Assembly (NCBI RefSeq): GCF_042665255.1
Contig: NZ_JBHTCD010000008.1
DNA: 64,000 nucleotides
Strand: one strand, 5' to 3'
DNA from: Insolitispirillum peregrinum
GTDB lineage: Bacteria > Pseudomonadota > Alphaproteobacteria > Rhodospirillales > Rhodospirillaceae
The translations under genes and the position numbers were made by a program. Positions 25,132-34,175 of the stretch are shown here, in pieces. The notes beneath the pieces were generated by a model, which did not search any database, had not been told where the DNA came from, and saw nothing but the letters and a program-made list of their open reading frames with translations. Position 1 is the first letter of the stretch. Every line of letters starts with the position of its first letter.

Positions 25132-25896
25132 CTAGTCGAAACTTTTGAGCAGGGCGTCGATGTCGTCCTGCCCCATGGCATCCCCATTGGCCTGGGGGCC
25201 GTTCAGCAGGCTGCTGTCATCGGGGCGATCCCCAACGGCCTGAGACTGCGTGCGGCCAAAATTCCCGGCCTGCTGCAGGTTCAGGGCCTCTTGACTGGTG
25301 GATTCGTTGGTGATCAGCGCTGCGGCGCGCAGGCCACCTTTGGGGGCAAAGGCCGCCACAAGGGCATCAACCCGGACCTCGATGCTTTTCAGCATGCGGA
25401 CCACCTTGGTGATGCGTTGACCGGTGATATCCTGAAACGAGCAGGCCTCGTAAATCGCCGTCACCGCATTCTGCAGGGTTTCGGCGTCTTCGGGGGGGGC
25501 TCTCTGGATGACGTCTTCGATCATCTCGGTGACATCCATGATGGCACCGGTTGCTTGCTCGGTCGCCTGCACGATGGCATCAAGCTCATCGGCGGCGGTT
25601 GGCAAGAATTCTTCACGGATGTCCGTGGGGTTGATGGCGACGATTTCTGCCCGTGCGGAACGGATGAAATCTGCCAGGCCTTCAACTTCGTTGTAAAGGT
25701 GCAGGTCGTCTGCCTGCAGATCTCCCTCCAGGGAGCCAATCAAGGCTTGCACCACATCGGCGACAGCCTCGACGGACATTTCAACGGTTTCCTGCCGAGA
25801 CGCCAAGGCGGTCAAACGCTCGTCAAAACCATCAAGGAGGGGATTTGTATGCAACGGGCGGCGGCCATCTTCAGCACGGGTCATTTGTGATGCCAT
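25132..25896 (-). CDS. cheZ: Chemotaxis phosphatase CheZ
   Basis: A 254-residue CheZ-family protein. The catalytic helix reads EACSFQDITGQRITKVV, with D156 and Q160 matching the acidic residue and glutamine that dephosphorylate CheY-P. The C-terminus (LLNGPQ...GQDDIDALLKSF) matches the CheY-docking peptide and resembles the FliM motif NQDEIDSLLGF in this same window. The ATG at 25896 (MASQMTRAED) follows GGGGGCGAG; the longer frame reads through the intergenic hairpin. It lies downstream of cheY on the same strand. A second CheZ-like tail ends at position 197. Confidence 0.9.
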   Translation of the reverse strand: MASQMTRAEDGRRPLHTNPLLDGFDERLTALASRQETVEMSVEAVADVVQALIGSLEGDLQADDLHLYNEVEGLADFIRSARAEIVAINPTDIREEFLPTAADELDAIVQATEQATGAIMDVTEMIEDVIQRAPPEDAETLQNAVTAIYEACSFQDITGQRITKVVRMLKSIEVRVDALVAAFAPKGGLRAAALITNESTSQEALNLQQAGNFGRTQSQAVGDRPDDSSLLNGPQANGDAMGQDDIDALLKSFD

Positions 25897-25917
25897 GGCT
25901 CGCCCCCATTTCAAGAA

Positions 25918-25940
25918 CACACCCTGTTGGGCAGGGTGTG
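25918..25940 (-). promoter_or_regulatory. Perfect hairpin between cheY and cheZ
   Basis: CACACCCTG-TTGGG-CAGGGTGTG is a perfect 9-bp stem with a 5-nt loop in the 102-bp gap between cheY and cheZ. On the minus strand it is followed only by TTCTTG, so it may be a processing or attenuation site that lowers cheZ relative to cheY rather than a full terminator. Confidence 0.55.
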
Positions 25941-25998
25941 ACTGCTGGCAACGGGGAGTGATTGGTGTCATCCCCCCTCTGCGCAACAGAGTGTGCGA

Positions 25999-26388
25999 TC
26001 AGAAATCGCCCAGCACGCTGACCATCTTGGCCTTCAACGTTTCGGCGTTGAACGGCTTCACGATGTAGTTGGAAACGCCAGCTTCCTTGGCAGCGATCAC
26101 GTTTTCCGACTTCGATTCAGCGGTAACCATGATGAAAGGCAGAGCCTTCAGCTTGGCATCGGCACGGACTTCACGCAGAAGCTGAAGGCCGGTCATCGGT
26201 TCCATGTTCCAGTCAGAGATCACCAAGCCATACTGGGTCCCAGAACGCAGCTGCTGGAGGGCAGAGCTGCCATCCGTCGCTTCGTCGATGTTATTGAAAC
26301 CGAGTTGCCTCAGCAGGTTGCGGATGATGCGCAGCATCGTCTTGTAATCATCCACAATCAGAACGCGCATGTTCTTATCGACAGCCAT
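25999..26388 (-). CDS. cheY: Chemotaxis response regulator CheY
   Basis: A 129-residue single-domain receiver. The acidic pocket is D13 and D14, the phosphoacceptor is D59 (ISDWNMEP), and T89 and K111 (VTAE, KPF) complete the switch. It ends without an output domain, so it is CheY itself, which binds FliM when phosphorylated. The ATG at 26388 follows GGAGTGACAG. It is directly upstream of cheZ, which would deactivate it. Confidence 0.95.
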   Translation of the reverse strand: MAVDKNMRVLIVDDYKTMLRIIRNLLRQLGFNNIDEATDGSSALQQLRSGTQYGLVISDWNMEPMTGLQLLREVRADAKLKALPFIMVTAESKSENVIAAKEAGVSNYIVKPFNAETLKAKMVSVLGDF

Positions 26389-26773
26389 CTGTCACTCCGT
26401 TCACGACAACCCTTAAAGCAGTCCCGGCTTTTGCGAAAGCGCGAAGCCGCTGTTGTTCTAAAGGACTAGGGGCACCAAGTGCAACCCTTTTAAGAAAAAT
26501 AGATATACCTCGAACCGATCGGTCTTTGGAATACCCTATATCCGCTTCAATTCCGTTTCTCACCATATCGGGGGAAGACGCGGAGAAAATCAGCAGATGT
26601 TTATAAAGGCATAGCACATACCTTTATATTCACCACCTTCTTTTTACGGCCAGTCTGTTAAAAAGGCCCTAAGGAAGATGACTTCTTTTTGTCTCGCGAA
26701 AACGACCGTTCACGCGGGATGGTCCTTGTCAGGGGGGAACTATTGTTCTGGAAACCCTTTAAAGGCGAGATAG
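26389..26773. other. Intergenic region upstream of cheY (385 bp)
   Basis: No convincing gene is seen; short frames here lack ribosome sites. It is more AT-rich than its surroundings and probably holds the cheY promoter and the end of the motE transcript. I found no clear sigma-28 or sigma-54 consensus. Confidence 0.5.
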
Positions 26774-27673
26774 TTAGCCACCATTCGTTCCGTCAGGCAA
26801 GGGGATTGCGCGACGGCGGCTCATTTCTTCGGTGACCTGGCGAGCCTTTTCAGCAGTCATCGATGCAAGGATCGGCGCTGACTTGGCTTCCTTCATGTTT
26901 TCGAGCACGGTGATCAGGATCGGCATGTCCAGCTCGTCAAAGATCCGGGCCGCATCCTTGGGTTTCATGGTGGCGTAAATCTTGACCAGCTGGGCGACCT
27001 TTTCCTGTTCCTGCTGATCGTGTTCTTTCAGCAGGCCGGTGATTGTGTTCTGCAATTGTTGCAGCTCGCCAATCTTGCGGTCGATTCGGCCTTCTGCGGC
27101 CTTCAGGAGGGCTTCCCGCTGGGAAAGTTCCTGCGATCGGCTTTCGATGACCTCGCGGCGCTCAGCCAGCTTTTGCAGCAGTTCGATTTCTGACTGGGTG
27201 AAGTTGACCGGATCACGCAGTGGATCGGCGGCTGCGGCGGCTGCGGCGCTGCCCAGCGGGGTGTTGCCCCCTTGCGGGGTCGCCGCCAAATTCTGGCCGG
27301 ATGCTGGTGCCGGTGTTGCCTGCGCCAGTTGCTCGCCGGCCTTTTTGGGGTCTGCTTCGGCGATCTGCGGGTCTTTCGAGCCGTTCAGCGGAACCTGAAC
27401 CCGGGTAACAGACGGTGCAGGGCGTCCGCCGACCCCGGCGGTCTCGCCTTCGGCCTGCGCTGTTGACGGGGCAATGGTAAGGCCGCCGGAGAAGACCTGG
27501 GTGTAATCCTGCCACAGCCCACCGAGACGGACCGACAGTGTCAGTACGGCGATCAAGATCACCGCAGGCAGAAGGCGCAGCCGGGATGTCCGCAGCGTGA
27601 CGGTCCCCGCCGACGAGGCGGAGGTCTTCTGCGACGTCGGGGCGGCCTTGGGGGCGGATGCTCTTTTAGCCAT
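26774..27673 (-). CDS. motE: MotE-type flagellar protein (MgtE N-terminal-like)
   Basis: A 299-residue protein with a basic N-terminus, one membrane segment (about residues 33-52, LRLLPAVILIAVLTLSVRLGGLW), a low-complexity Ala/Pro/Gly region, a coiled coil (about 155-225, ELLQKLAERREVIESRSQEL) and a C-terminal MgtE-N-like helical domain (LVKIYATMKPKDAARIFDEL, LENMKEAKSAPILASM). This architecture occurs in flagellar operons of alphaproteobacteria, where the rhizobial homologue acts as a chaperone for MotC. It follows the DUF6468 gene closely and is likely in one operon with fliL and fliM. Confidence 0.8.
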   Translation of the reverse strand: MAKRASAPKAAPTSQKTSASSAGTVTLRTSRLRLLPAVILIAVLTLSVRLGGLWQDYTQVFSGGLTIAPSTAQAEGETAGVGGRPAPSVTRVQVPLNGSKDPQIAEADPKKAGEQLAQATPAPASGQNLAATPQGGNTPLGSAAAAAAADPLRDPVNFTQSEIELLQKLAERREVIESRSQELSQREALLKAAEGRIDRKIGELQQLQNTITGLLKEHDQQEQEKVAQLVKIYATMKPKDAARIFDELDMPILITVLENMKEAKSAPILASMTAEKARQVTEEMSRRRAIPLPDGTNGG

Positions 27674-27693
27674 TACCGTTTAATCCTTTATCG

Positions 27694-28836
27694 TCAGCGC
27701 GCCGAACGCAGGGCGCGCAGCAATTCCCGTTCGGCTTCGGACCGGTCGTCATCATCCTTGGCTGCAATCGAAGCCGGGGCGGCGGTGACCGGGGGAGGCC
27801 GGGGCGCCGACCGTGCCGGGGCGGCGGTCGGTGCCGGGGTGGGTACAGGCTTATTCTGCGCCTCTTCTGCTAAAGCATTTCCTAACACCTGCCCCGGACG
27901 TGTCACCCGTGACGTGCTGGCCGGGGCCGGACGGTCTGATGGGCGCGTCCCGGAGGCGGTGCGGGTCGGCGGGCGTTCACGGGGTTCGCTGTCTGCCGGT
28001 CGTTCTCCCAACGGGCGCTCACCCAACGGGCGTTCTCCCAAGGGGCGCTCGCCAAGAGTACGCTCGGGGCTGGTGCCCTGCGGAGCCCTTGCGGGGCGGG
28101 GCGGCGGCAGGGCTGCCATCGGATCGCGGGCGCGGCGGGGTTCCAGCGGAGCGCTGAAATCCTGCCCGGCCTGTTCGGCCAGAATCCGTTCCGCCAGAGC
28201 ATGCTCCGGCGGCAGGTCATCGGCGGGCAGGGCTGGCCGCGGACGGTCGCCGAGGCGCGGTTCCTGCGGGGGCGAACGGTCAACAGGCGGGCGGCGCGGG
28301 CGGTCTTCACCGAGGATGCCGCCACGTTCTTCCACCATCTTTTCCAGAGCAGAACGGTCGATGCCCATCCGCTCGCTGCCCATTCTCTCGGAACCGGAAC
28401 GGTCGCGGTCACCCAGCACCCGCTCGGCCCGCTCGGCGGCTTCGGCAACGCTTTCGATGTCCAGTCCATGGGGGCTGGGCATGCTGCGCGCCGGAGGCAT
28501 GCGGGTGTTTTCGGTGCGGACATCCCGGACCATGCCTTCCAGCCGGCCTGCCATGCCTTCCGCCCGTTCGATCATGAAGGCCAGATCATCGCGCAGCAAC
28601 TGCGCCCGCTCGACCTTTTCCTGCAGGGCGCGGCTGGCGTCTTCGGATGTCTTGCGCAGGCGGGGAATGCCACTTTCGGCCCGGACGGTGGCTTCGTTGA
28701 AAGCCGCAATCAGGCGTGCCAGTTCCTCGCGGTTGCGGCGCAGCACAGACAGGCGGTTATTCAGGATAACGGCAAAAATGATGGTCGGAACCAGCAGGAC
28801 GACGACCACCAGATCCAGGATCATTGCAAAGGTCAT
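27694..28836 (-). CDS. DUF6468-type flagellar-locus membrane protein with LGERP repeats
   Basis: A 380-residue protein. An N-terminal membrane helix (about residues 4-25, AMILDLVVVVLLVPTIIFAVIL) and a conserved coiled coil to about residue 110 (NNRLSVLRRNREELARLIAAFNEA) are followed by a long disordered region rich in Arg, Pro and Glu. That tail has four LGERP-type repeats from 15-bp DNA units at 28001-28065 and a GSERMGSERMG doublet. The family is found beside fliM in Rhodospirillales, but its role is not established. Its ATG lies two bases after the fliM stop. Confidence 0.75.
   Translation of the reverse strand: MTFAMILDLVVVVLLVPTIIFAVILNNRLSVLRRNREELARLIAAFNEATVRAESGIPRLRKTSEDASRALQEKVERAQLLRDDLAFMIERAEGMAGRLEGMVRDVRTENTRMPPARSMPSPHGLDIESVAEAAERAERVLGDRDRSGSERMGSERMGIDRSALEKMVEERGGILGEDRPRRPPVDRSPPQEPRLGDRPRPALPADDLPPEHALAERILAEQAGQDFSAPLEPRRARDPMAALPPPRPARAPQGTSPERTLGERPLGERPLGERPLGERPADSEPRERPPTRTASGTRPSDRPAPASTSRVTRPGQVLGNALAEEAQNKPVPTPAPTAAPARSAPRPPPVTAAPASIAAKDDDDRSEAERELLRALRSAR
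28001..28065. repeat. 15-bp tandem coding repeat
   Basis: Units CGTTCTCCCAACGGG, CGCTCACCCAACGGG, CGTTCTCCCAAGGGG and CGCTCGCCAAGAGTA follow without spacing and encode the LGERP repeats on the minus strand. Alternate units are most alike, giving a 30-bp higher-order period. Confidence 0.85.
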
Positions 28837-28838
28837 GA

Positions 28839-30011
28839 TCAGCCCCTTTGCCGTTTGATTTTGCGGTCAACGCGAATGGCGATGTGGTTGCCCTTGCGGC
28901 CCATCTGTCCGCCAAACATCGGGACGTCACCACATCGCAGTTCAATCGGCGAATTCGGAGTCGCATTCAGCATGATCCGCGAGCCGACCTGCAGGTTGAG
29001 GATTTCACGCAGGGGCATGGTCTGCTCGTCAAGGACCGCTTCCATTTCGACGTGGGTGTACCACATTTCCTCGGCCAGGTGGGTTTCCCAGATGGAGTCA
29101 CGACCGAACTTTTCCCCCATGAACATCTGCAGCAACAGCTCGCGGACGGGTTCAAGGGTTGCGTAGGGCAACAGGAGTTCCAGCCGGCCGCCACGGTCTT
29201 CCATGTCAATCCGCAGCTTGGCGACGATGGCCGCGTTGCTGGGACGCGAAATGGTGGCAAAGCGCGGGTTGGTTTCCAGACGGTCGAAGCGGAACGTCAC
29301 CGGTGACAGCGGATCAAAGGCGGCTGACAGGTCCGCCAGCACCACATGGATCATCCGTTCGACCAGATTGCGTTCGATGGTGGTGTAGGGGCGACCTTCG
29401 ACGCGCATTGCTGCGGTGCCGCGCCGCCCGCCCAGCAACACGTCCACGATGGAATAGATCATCGCAGAGTCGACGGTCATCAGGCCATAGTTGTCCCATT
29501 CCTCGGCCTTGAACACCGTCAGCATGGCGGGCAAGGGGATCGAGTTCAGGTAATCGCCAAAGCGCAGGGACAGGATGTTGTCGAGAGAGACTTCGACGTT
29601 GTCAGAAGTAAAGTTGCGCAGAGAGGTCGACATCATGCGGACGAGGCGGTCAAAGACCACTTCGAGCATCGGCAGGCGTTCATAAGACACCAGTGCCGAG
29701 TTCAGGATCGCCTGAATGCCGGTTTTGTCGGAGCGTTCGTCTTCGGAGTCATCAAAGCCCAGCAGGCTGTCGATTTCGTCCTGATTCAGGACGCGGGTAC
29801 TTTCGCGCCCTGAACCGCTGCTGGACGAACCGCTGTCGCCGCCGCCGAGATCGCCGCCGTCAGAACCAAGCATGGCCTCCCATTCGGCGGCCATCGCATC
29901 GGCGTCGTCATCGTCTCCGCCGCCATCACCGTTACCGGCCATGGCTTCCCACTCGCGCATAAGGGCTTCTTCGTCCTCAGCTGTGCGGGGCGGTTCATCG
30001 GCTGGCGTCAT
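28839..30011 (-). CDS. fliM: Flagellar motor switch protein FliM
   Basis: A 390-residue FliM. The CheC-like middle domain and C-terminal SpoA domain (SPIELRCGDVPMFGGQMG...NHIAIRVDRKI) are intact. The CheY-binding motif LNQDEIDSLLGF sits at residues 75-86 rather than at the extreme N-terminus. It is preceded by an acidic, Gly/Ser-rich extension with a duplicated EWEAM motif (residues 20-24 and 43-47). FliM forms the C-ring and binds CheY-P. The ATG at 30011 is used. It is followed immediately by the DUF6468 gene and preceded by fliL. Confidence 0.95.
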   Translation of the reverse strand: MTPADEPPRTAEDEEALMREWEAMAGNGDGGGDDDDADAMAAEWEAMLGSDGGDLGGGDSGSSSSGSGRESTRVLNQDEIDSLLGFDDSEDERSDKTGIQAILNSALVSYERLPMLEVVFDRLVRMMSTSLRNFTSDNVEVSLDNILSLRFGDYLNSIPLPAMLTVFKAEEWDNYGLMTVDSAMIYSIVDVLLGGRRGTAAMRVEGRPYTTIERNLVERMIHVVLADLSAAFDPLSPVTFRFDRLETNPRFATISRPSNAAIVAKLRIDMEDRGGRLELLLPYATLEPVRELLLQMFMGEKFGRDSIWETHLAEEMWYTHVEMEAVLDEQTMPLREILNLQVGSRIMLNATPNSPIELRCGDVPMFGGQMGRKGNHIAIRVDRKIKRQRG

Positions 30012-30064
30012 CTCGTTCGTCCTTACTCTGTGCTGTGCTGATCATGGTCCCCGGCGGTTCCGGG

Positions 30065-30616
30065 TTACTGGATCAGCATGTCCTTGAACAGAACGTCATT
30101 CACTTTTGCCGGGCGGACGGCCTGATTGACGCGCACCAGCAATTCTTCACGCAGGCGATAAACGCCCGCAGCCCCTTGCAGGTCTTCGAGCCGCAGCTCG
30201 CGCAGGTAGACCTGGAAGTTGTCAATGATGCGCGGCATCACCGATTCCACCGTCGGGGTGTCTGCGGGGGATGCCAGTTCCAGACTGACGCGGATTTTCA
30301 GGAACGTGCGCTTGCGGCCCTGGGTGTTCAGGTCCACCAGCATTTCCGGCAGATCGTAAAAGACCGCCGCCTGCACCGTCCCCGGAGCGCCACCGCCCCC
30401 GTGGGCTTCACCCGCGGCCGGAGCTGCGGCGTCATCCTTCTTGCCGCCCCCCAGCAGAGGGTCGGCCAGACCCGCGAAATAGGCCCCGGCCAACGCGCCG
30501 ATAACCAGCAGGACGGCCAGAATGACGATCAGCAAAAGTTTTTTTCGCTTGCCGCCACCACCGGATTCGCCTTCGCCTTCGCCTTCTTCGTACTCGTCGT
30601 CCAGATCATCCGCCAT
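30065..30616 (-). CDS. fliL: Flagellar basal body-associated protein FliL
   Basis: A 183-residue FliL. It has an acidic Gly/Glu-rich N-terminus, one membrane helix (about residues 26-48, LLLIVILAVLLVIGALAGAY), an Ala/Gly linker and the periplasmic FliL domain (FYDLPEMLVDLN, FLKIRVSLEL, IIDNFQVYLREL). It supports stator function around the MS ring. It is the first gene of the minus-strand motility block and is divergent from flgF. Confidence 0.93.
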   Translation of the reverse strand: MADDLDDEYEEGEGEGESGGGGKRKKLLLIVILAVLLVIGALAGAYFAGLADPLLGGGKKDDAAAPAAGEAHGGGGAPGTVQAAVFYDLPEMLVDLNTQGRKRTFLKIRVSLELASPADTPTVESVMPRIIDNFQVYLRELRLEDLQGAAGVYRLREELLVRVNQAVRPAKVNDVLFKDMLIQ

Positions 30617-31032
30617 GGATTTGCTCGGCCTCTAATTTAACCAGATACAGTCAGACTGATACCACGGACGGCGCAGAAAACCATCCGGCAGACAGGGTGA
30701 GCGGCAAACGCGCAGGCAGAAAATCCCTGTGGTGGTGCGCGCGTTAACCATACCTTAGCCTGATGCCTATAGCATCACTGTAGCCGCCGAACGTTAACAA
30801 TGGGTTGAAGCCCTGCCACCGACCCGGCAAATTCTGCCGCCCCGGTCGTGAAAGGGTTCCATCACGTTAGCGTCCCGGCGTCAACCTTTGATGTCAGTCT
30901 GTTGTTTTACAGAGTATTTGCCAGATGGTGACAAACCTGCGTATCGTTACGCTGGTGCCTTTTGTGGCTCTCTGCTCTGCTGTCTGAAGTGTGTGCCTGG
31001 TAGCAGGCCTTGCGGTAAACGGAAACTTCGCC
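30617..31032. other. Divergent flagellar promoter region (416 bp)
   Basis: This is the gap between divergent fliL and flgF, so it should carry both promoters. I see no gene and no clear sigma-54 (TGGCAC-N5-TTGC) or sigma-28 site. It contains two GTTAAC-containing stretches (CGCGTTAACCAT, GAACGTTAACAATG) of unknown meaning. Confidence 0.5.
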
Positions 31033-31773
31033 ATGGAAAATACAAGCTATGTCGCTCTTTCCCGGCAAACGTCCCTGTGGCGTGAGCTGGAAGTGGTTGC
31101 GAACAACTTGGCCAACGTGAATACCCCCGGTTATCGCGGGCGGGACGTCGTGTTCACGGACTATATGGTCAAAACGCGCAACGATGATTCGGTTTTTCAG
31201 GAACAGGTGAACTTTGTGCAGGATTACGGCACCGCCGAGGACCTGACGCAAGGGGCCCTGAAGCAAACCGGCAACCCGATGGATCTGGCGCTGGAAAACA
31301 AGGGCTATTTTGCCGTCGAAGGCCCGGACGGGGAAAAATACACCCGTGCCGGCCGTTTCATGATGGATGCCGATGGCAAGGTGGTGGATTCCAATGGTGA
31401 CGCCCTGCTGACCGATGCCGGGACACCACTGTTCATCGCCCCCAACGAAAGCCAGTTCATGGTTGCCCGTGATGGCACGGTTTCGACCGAAAACGGCGTG
31501 ATCGGCAAGCTGAAGATCGTTGAGTTCAAGGACGAACAGGCTTTGCGGAACGTCGGTGCCAACAAGTACGATGCCCTGCCGGGACAGGATGCGACCCCGG
31601 TGGAAATTCCGCAGGTTGCCCAGGGCTCGATCGAAGAGTCCAATGTGAACGGCGTGGTCGAAATCACCAAATTGATCGATTTGCAGCGATCTTATGGACA
31701 CGTTAACCAAATGCTGGAAAAAGAGAACGAACGCACCGGTAAGACCATGGACGTCTGGTCCAGACAGGTCTGA
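31033..31773 (+). CDS. flgF: Flagellar basal-body rod protein FlgF
   Basis: A 246-residue rod protein starting at ATG 31033 (MENTSYVALSRQ). The N-terminal rod motif LEVVANNLANVNTPGYRG and the C-terminal NGVVEITKLIDLQRSYG are intact. The internal GNPMDLALENKGYFAVEGPDG is typical of FlgF/FlgG. FlgF forms the proximal rod and is exported by the flagellar type III system without a signal peptide. It heads the flgF-flgG-flgA-flgH run. Confidence 0.93.
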   Translation: MENTSYVALSRQTSLWRELEVVANNLANVNTPGYRGRDVVFTDYMVKTRNDDSVFQEQVNFVQDYGTAEDLTQGALKQTGNPMDLALENKGYFAVEGPDGEKYTRAGRFMMDADGKVVDSNGDALLTDAGTPLFIAPNESQFMVARDGTVSTENGVIGKLKIVEFKDEQALRNVGANKYDALPGQDATPVEIPQVAQGSIEESNVNGVVEITKLIDLQRSYGHVNQMLEKENERTGKTMDVWSRQV

Positions 31774-31973
31774 CCTGTGCCGGGCAGGTTTTGCCTGTGC
31801 CAGACGGGTTTTCCCCGTGGAGGTGTTTTTCGGTTCGGCCAAACGTGCTATTGCGATGCGGTCGGTCCATTGGAACCGTTTTTTGACCCTGACCGTCGTG
31901 TAGGCGACGTGCCTCGTCGAGACCAGCGATCTGCGCGTTATTCGGCTGGATCGCCCGTACAAGGATAACAACG

Positions 31974-32759
<786 letters not shown>

Positions 32760-32818
32760 TTATCCTGATAGAACAGCCGTCGGCTCTTCTGCCGTAGCAG
32801 CCGACGGCAGGAGACCCG

Positions 32819-33904
32819 ATGATGCCCCTGTCTGCCTTCCGTCTGGCACAGCGCCGTTACAGCGCCCTGGTGTGGTGTCTGTTCGCCGTGTGCGTTGGGG
32901 GTATGGTTGTTGCGGGGGGGCGTTGTGCCGACGCTCAGGGCAGCGGGAATGGTTCGTCCCTGGGAAGTGTGCCGCGCGCCCTGACCACAACGCCGTCGGC
33001 GTTGTCAGGCATTGGGCCGATGGTTGCCTTGCGCCATCACATCACCATCGAAGGCGAGGTTGTCTATCTGCATGATCTGTTCGATGGCGTTCCGCCCGAG
33101 CGGGACAAGCAAATTTTGCGGGCCCCTGAACTGGGAAAGACGGTGACGCTGGACATGGCGTTTCTGACCCGGCTGGCGCAGAACGAAAACCTGAACTGGA
33201 CGCCGTTGTCGCAGTCTGAACAGGCGACTCTGACGCGGGCTTCGGGGCAGATCCACAGCGACGATATCATGGCGGCGATCAGTCAGTCGTTGATCCAGCG
33301 TGGTATGCCAGCGACCGCCGAGATTGATGTGTCACCGCCGCTGACCACCATTCCGGTTCCGGCGGGCGTGACGCCTGCCATTGAGGTTTACGAGGTTGCT
33401 TATAACCGGGCAGATGGCCGCTTTACGGCGCGGGTCGATATCCGGGCTGCGCAGATGGCACCGACGCATTTGTCCCTGACCGGAATGGCCTATGATACGA
33501 TTGATGTCCCGGTACTGCAAAATACCGTGTCGCGTGGGCAGGTGATTGAGGCGAAAGACGTCGGGTTCATGCGGCAACGGATCGGGGCTCTGCAAGGCAG
33601 TGACGTGATTACCGATTTCGATCAGGTGATCGGCAAGGCAGCCCGCCGCGTCATGCGCCCCGGAGAAGCCTTTCGGGACCGGGACATCGAGCGTCCATCG
33701 CTGGTGACCAAGGGCAGTCTGGTGACGATGGTTTTGCGGACGCCGCTGATGCAGTTGACGGCTCAGGGGCGTGCGATGCAGGACGGCGCTGTTGGTGACG
33801 TGATCAAGGTGCAAAACCCGCGCTCGGGTAAAACCGTTCTCGGAACCGTTATCCAGGCGCGGACCGTCGAGGTCGATCCGGCCCAGTCGGCCGCGTTGCA
33901 ATAA
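32819..33904 (+). CDS. flgA: Flagellar P-ring assembly chaperone FlgA
   Basis: A 361-residue exported protein: an N-terminal hydrophobic signal segment (about residues 14-38, LVWCLFAVCVGGMVVAGGRCADA) and a C-terminal SAF-type domain (PVLQNTVSRGQVIEAKDV, GKAARRVMRPGEAFRDRDI, GDVIKVQNPRSGKTVLGTV). FlgA assists assembly of the FlgI P ring in the periplasm. There are two tandem ATGs at 32819 and 32822 after GGCAGGAGACCCG, and either may be used. It is 59 bp after flgG. Confidence 0.93.
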   Translation: MMPLSAFRLAQRRYSALVWCLFAVCVGGMVVAGGRCADAQGSGNGSSLGSVPRALTTTPSALSGIGPMVALRHHITIEGEVVYLHDLFDGVPPERDKQILRAPELGKTVTLDMAFLTRLAQNENLNWTPLSQSEQATLTRASGQIHSDDIMAAISQSLIQRGMPATAEIDVSPPLTTIPVPAGVTPAIEVYEVAYNRADGRFTARVDIRAAQMAPTHLSLTGMAYDTIDVPVLQNTVSRGQVIEAKDVGFMRQRIGALQGSDVITDFDQVIGKAARRVMRPGEAFRDRDIERPSLVTKGSLVTMVLRTPLMQLTAQGRAMQDGAVGDVIKVQNPRSGKTVLGTVIQARTVEVDPAQSAALQ

Positions 33905-33918
33905 ATGGCCTGACGGCC

Positions 33919-34141
33919 TGGACCAGTCTGCATTAATGTGACGCATGCACACTGGTCTAATGTTTTGTTGTATCGCATTGTGCGAAAACCGGTTCCCGCT
34001 TTTCGCACAATGCTGGTTGCTTTTGTTTTGTTGCATTGTTTTTGCGAAAACCGGTTCCCGCTTTTCGCACAATGCTGGTTGCTTTTGTTTTGTCGCATTG
34101 TTTTTGCGAAAACCGGTTTCCACTTTTCGCACAATGCTCTA
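33919..34141. repeat. Tandem array of three REP-like palindromes between flgA and flgH
   Basis: An imperfect AGACCAGCG-type palindrome (about 33919-33960) is followed by three REP-like units in a 62-bp tandem period; the CCGGTT cores lie at 33989, 34051 and 34113. Each unit folds as GCATTGT..TGCGAAAA / TTTTCGCACAATGC around CCGGTTCCCG. The linker TGGTTGCTTTTGTTTTG is also repeated. The array ends GCTCTAG at 34136-34142. There is no gene; chance frames reading AKSGNRF-type repeats are artefacts. It sits inside an otherwise continuous flagellar gene run. Confidence 0.9.
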
Positions 34142-34175
34142 GGAATTCAGGCTGTGACTGGCCGAGGAGACTCTG

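Noticed and set aside
33763..34134. Short frames with AKSGNRFS-type repeats between flgA and flgH
   Set aside because: They are translations of the tandem REP array, with no start context; non-coding palindromes explain them.
33975..34141. CRISPR array
   Set aside because: The linkers between palindromes are themselves repeated, so there are no variable spacers.
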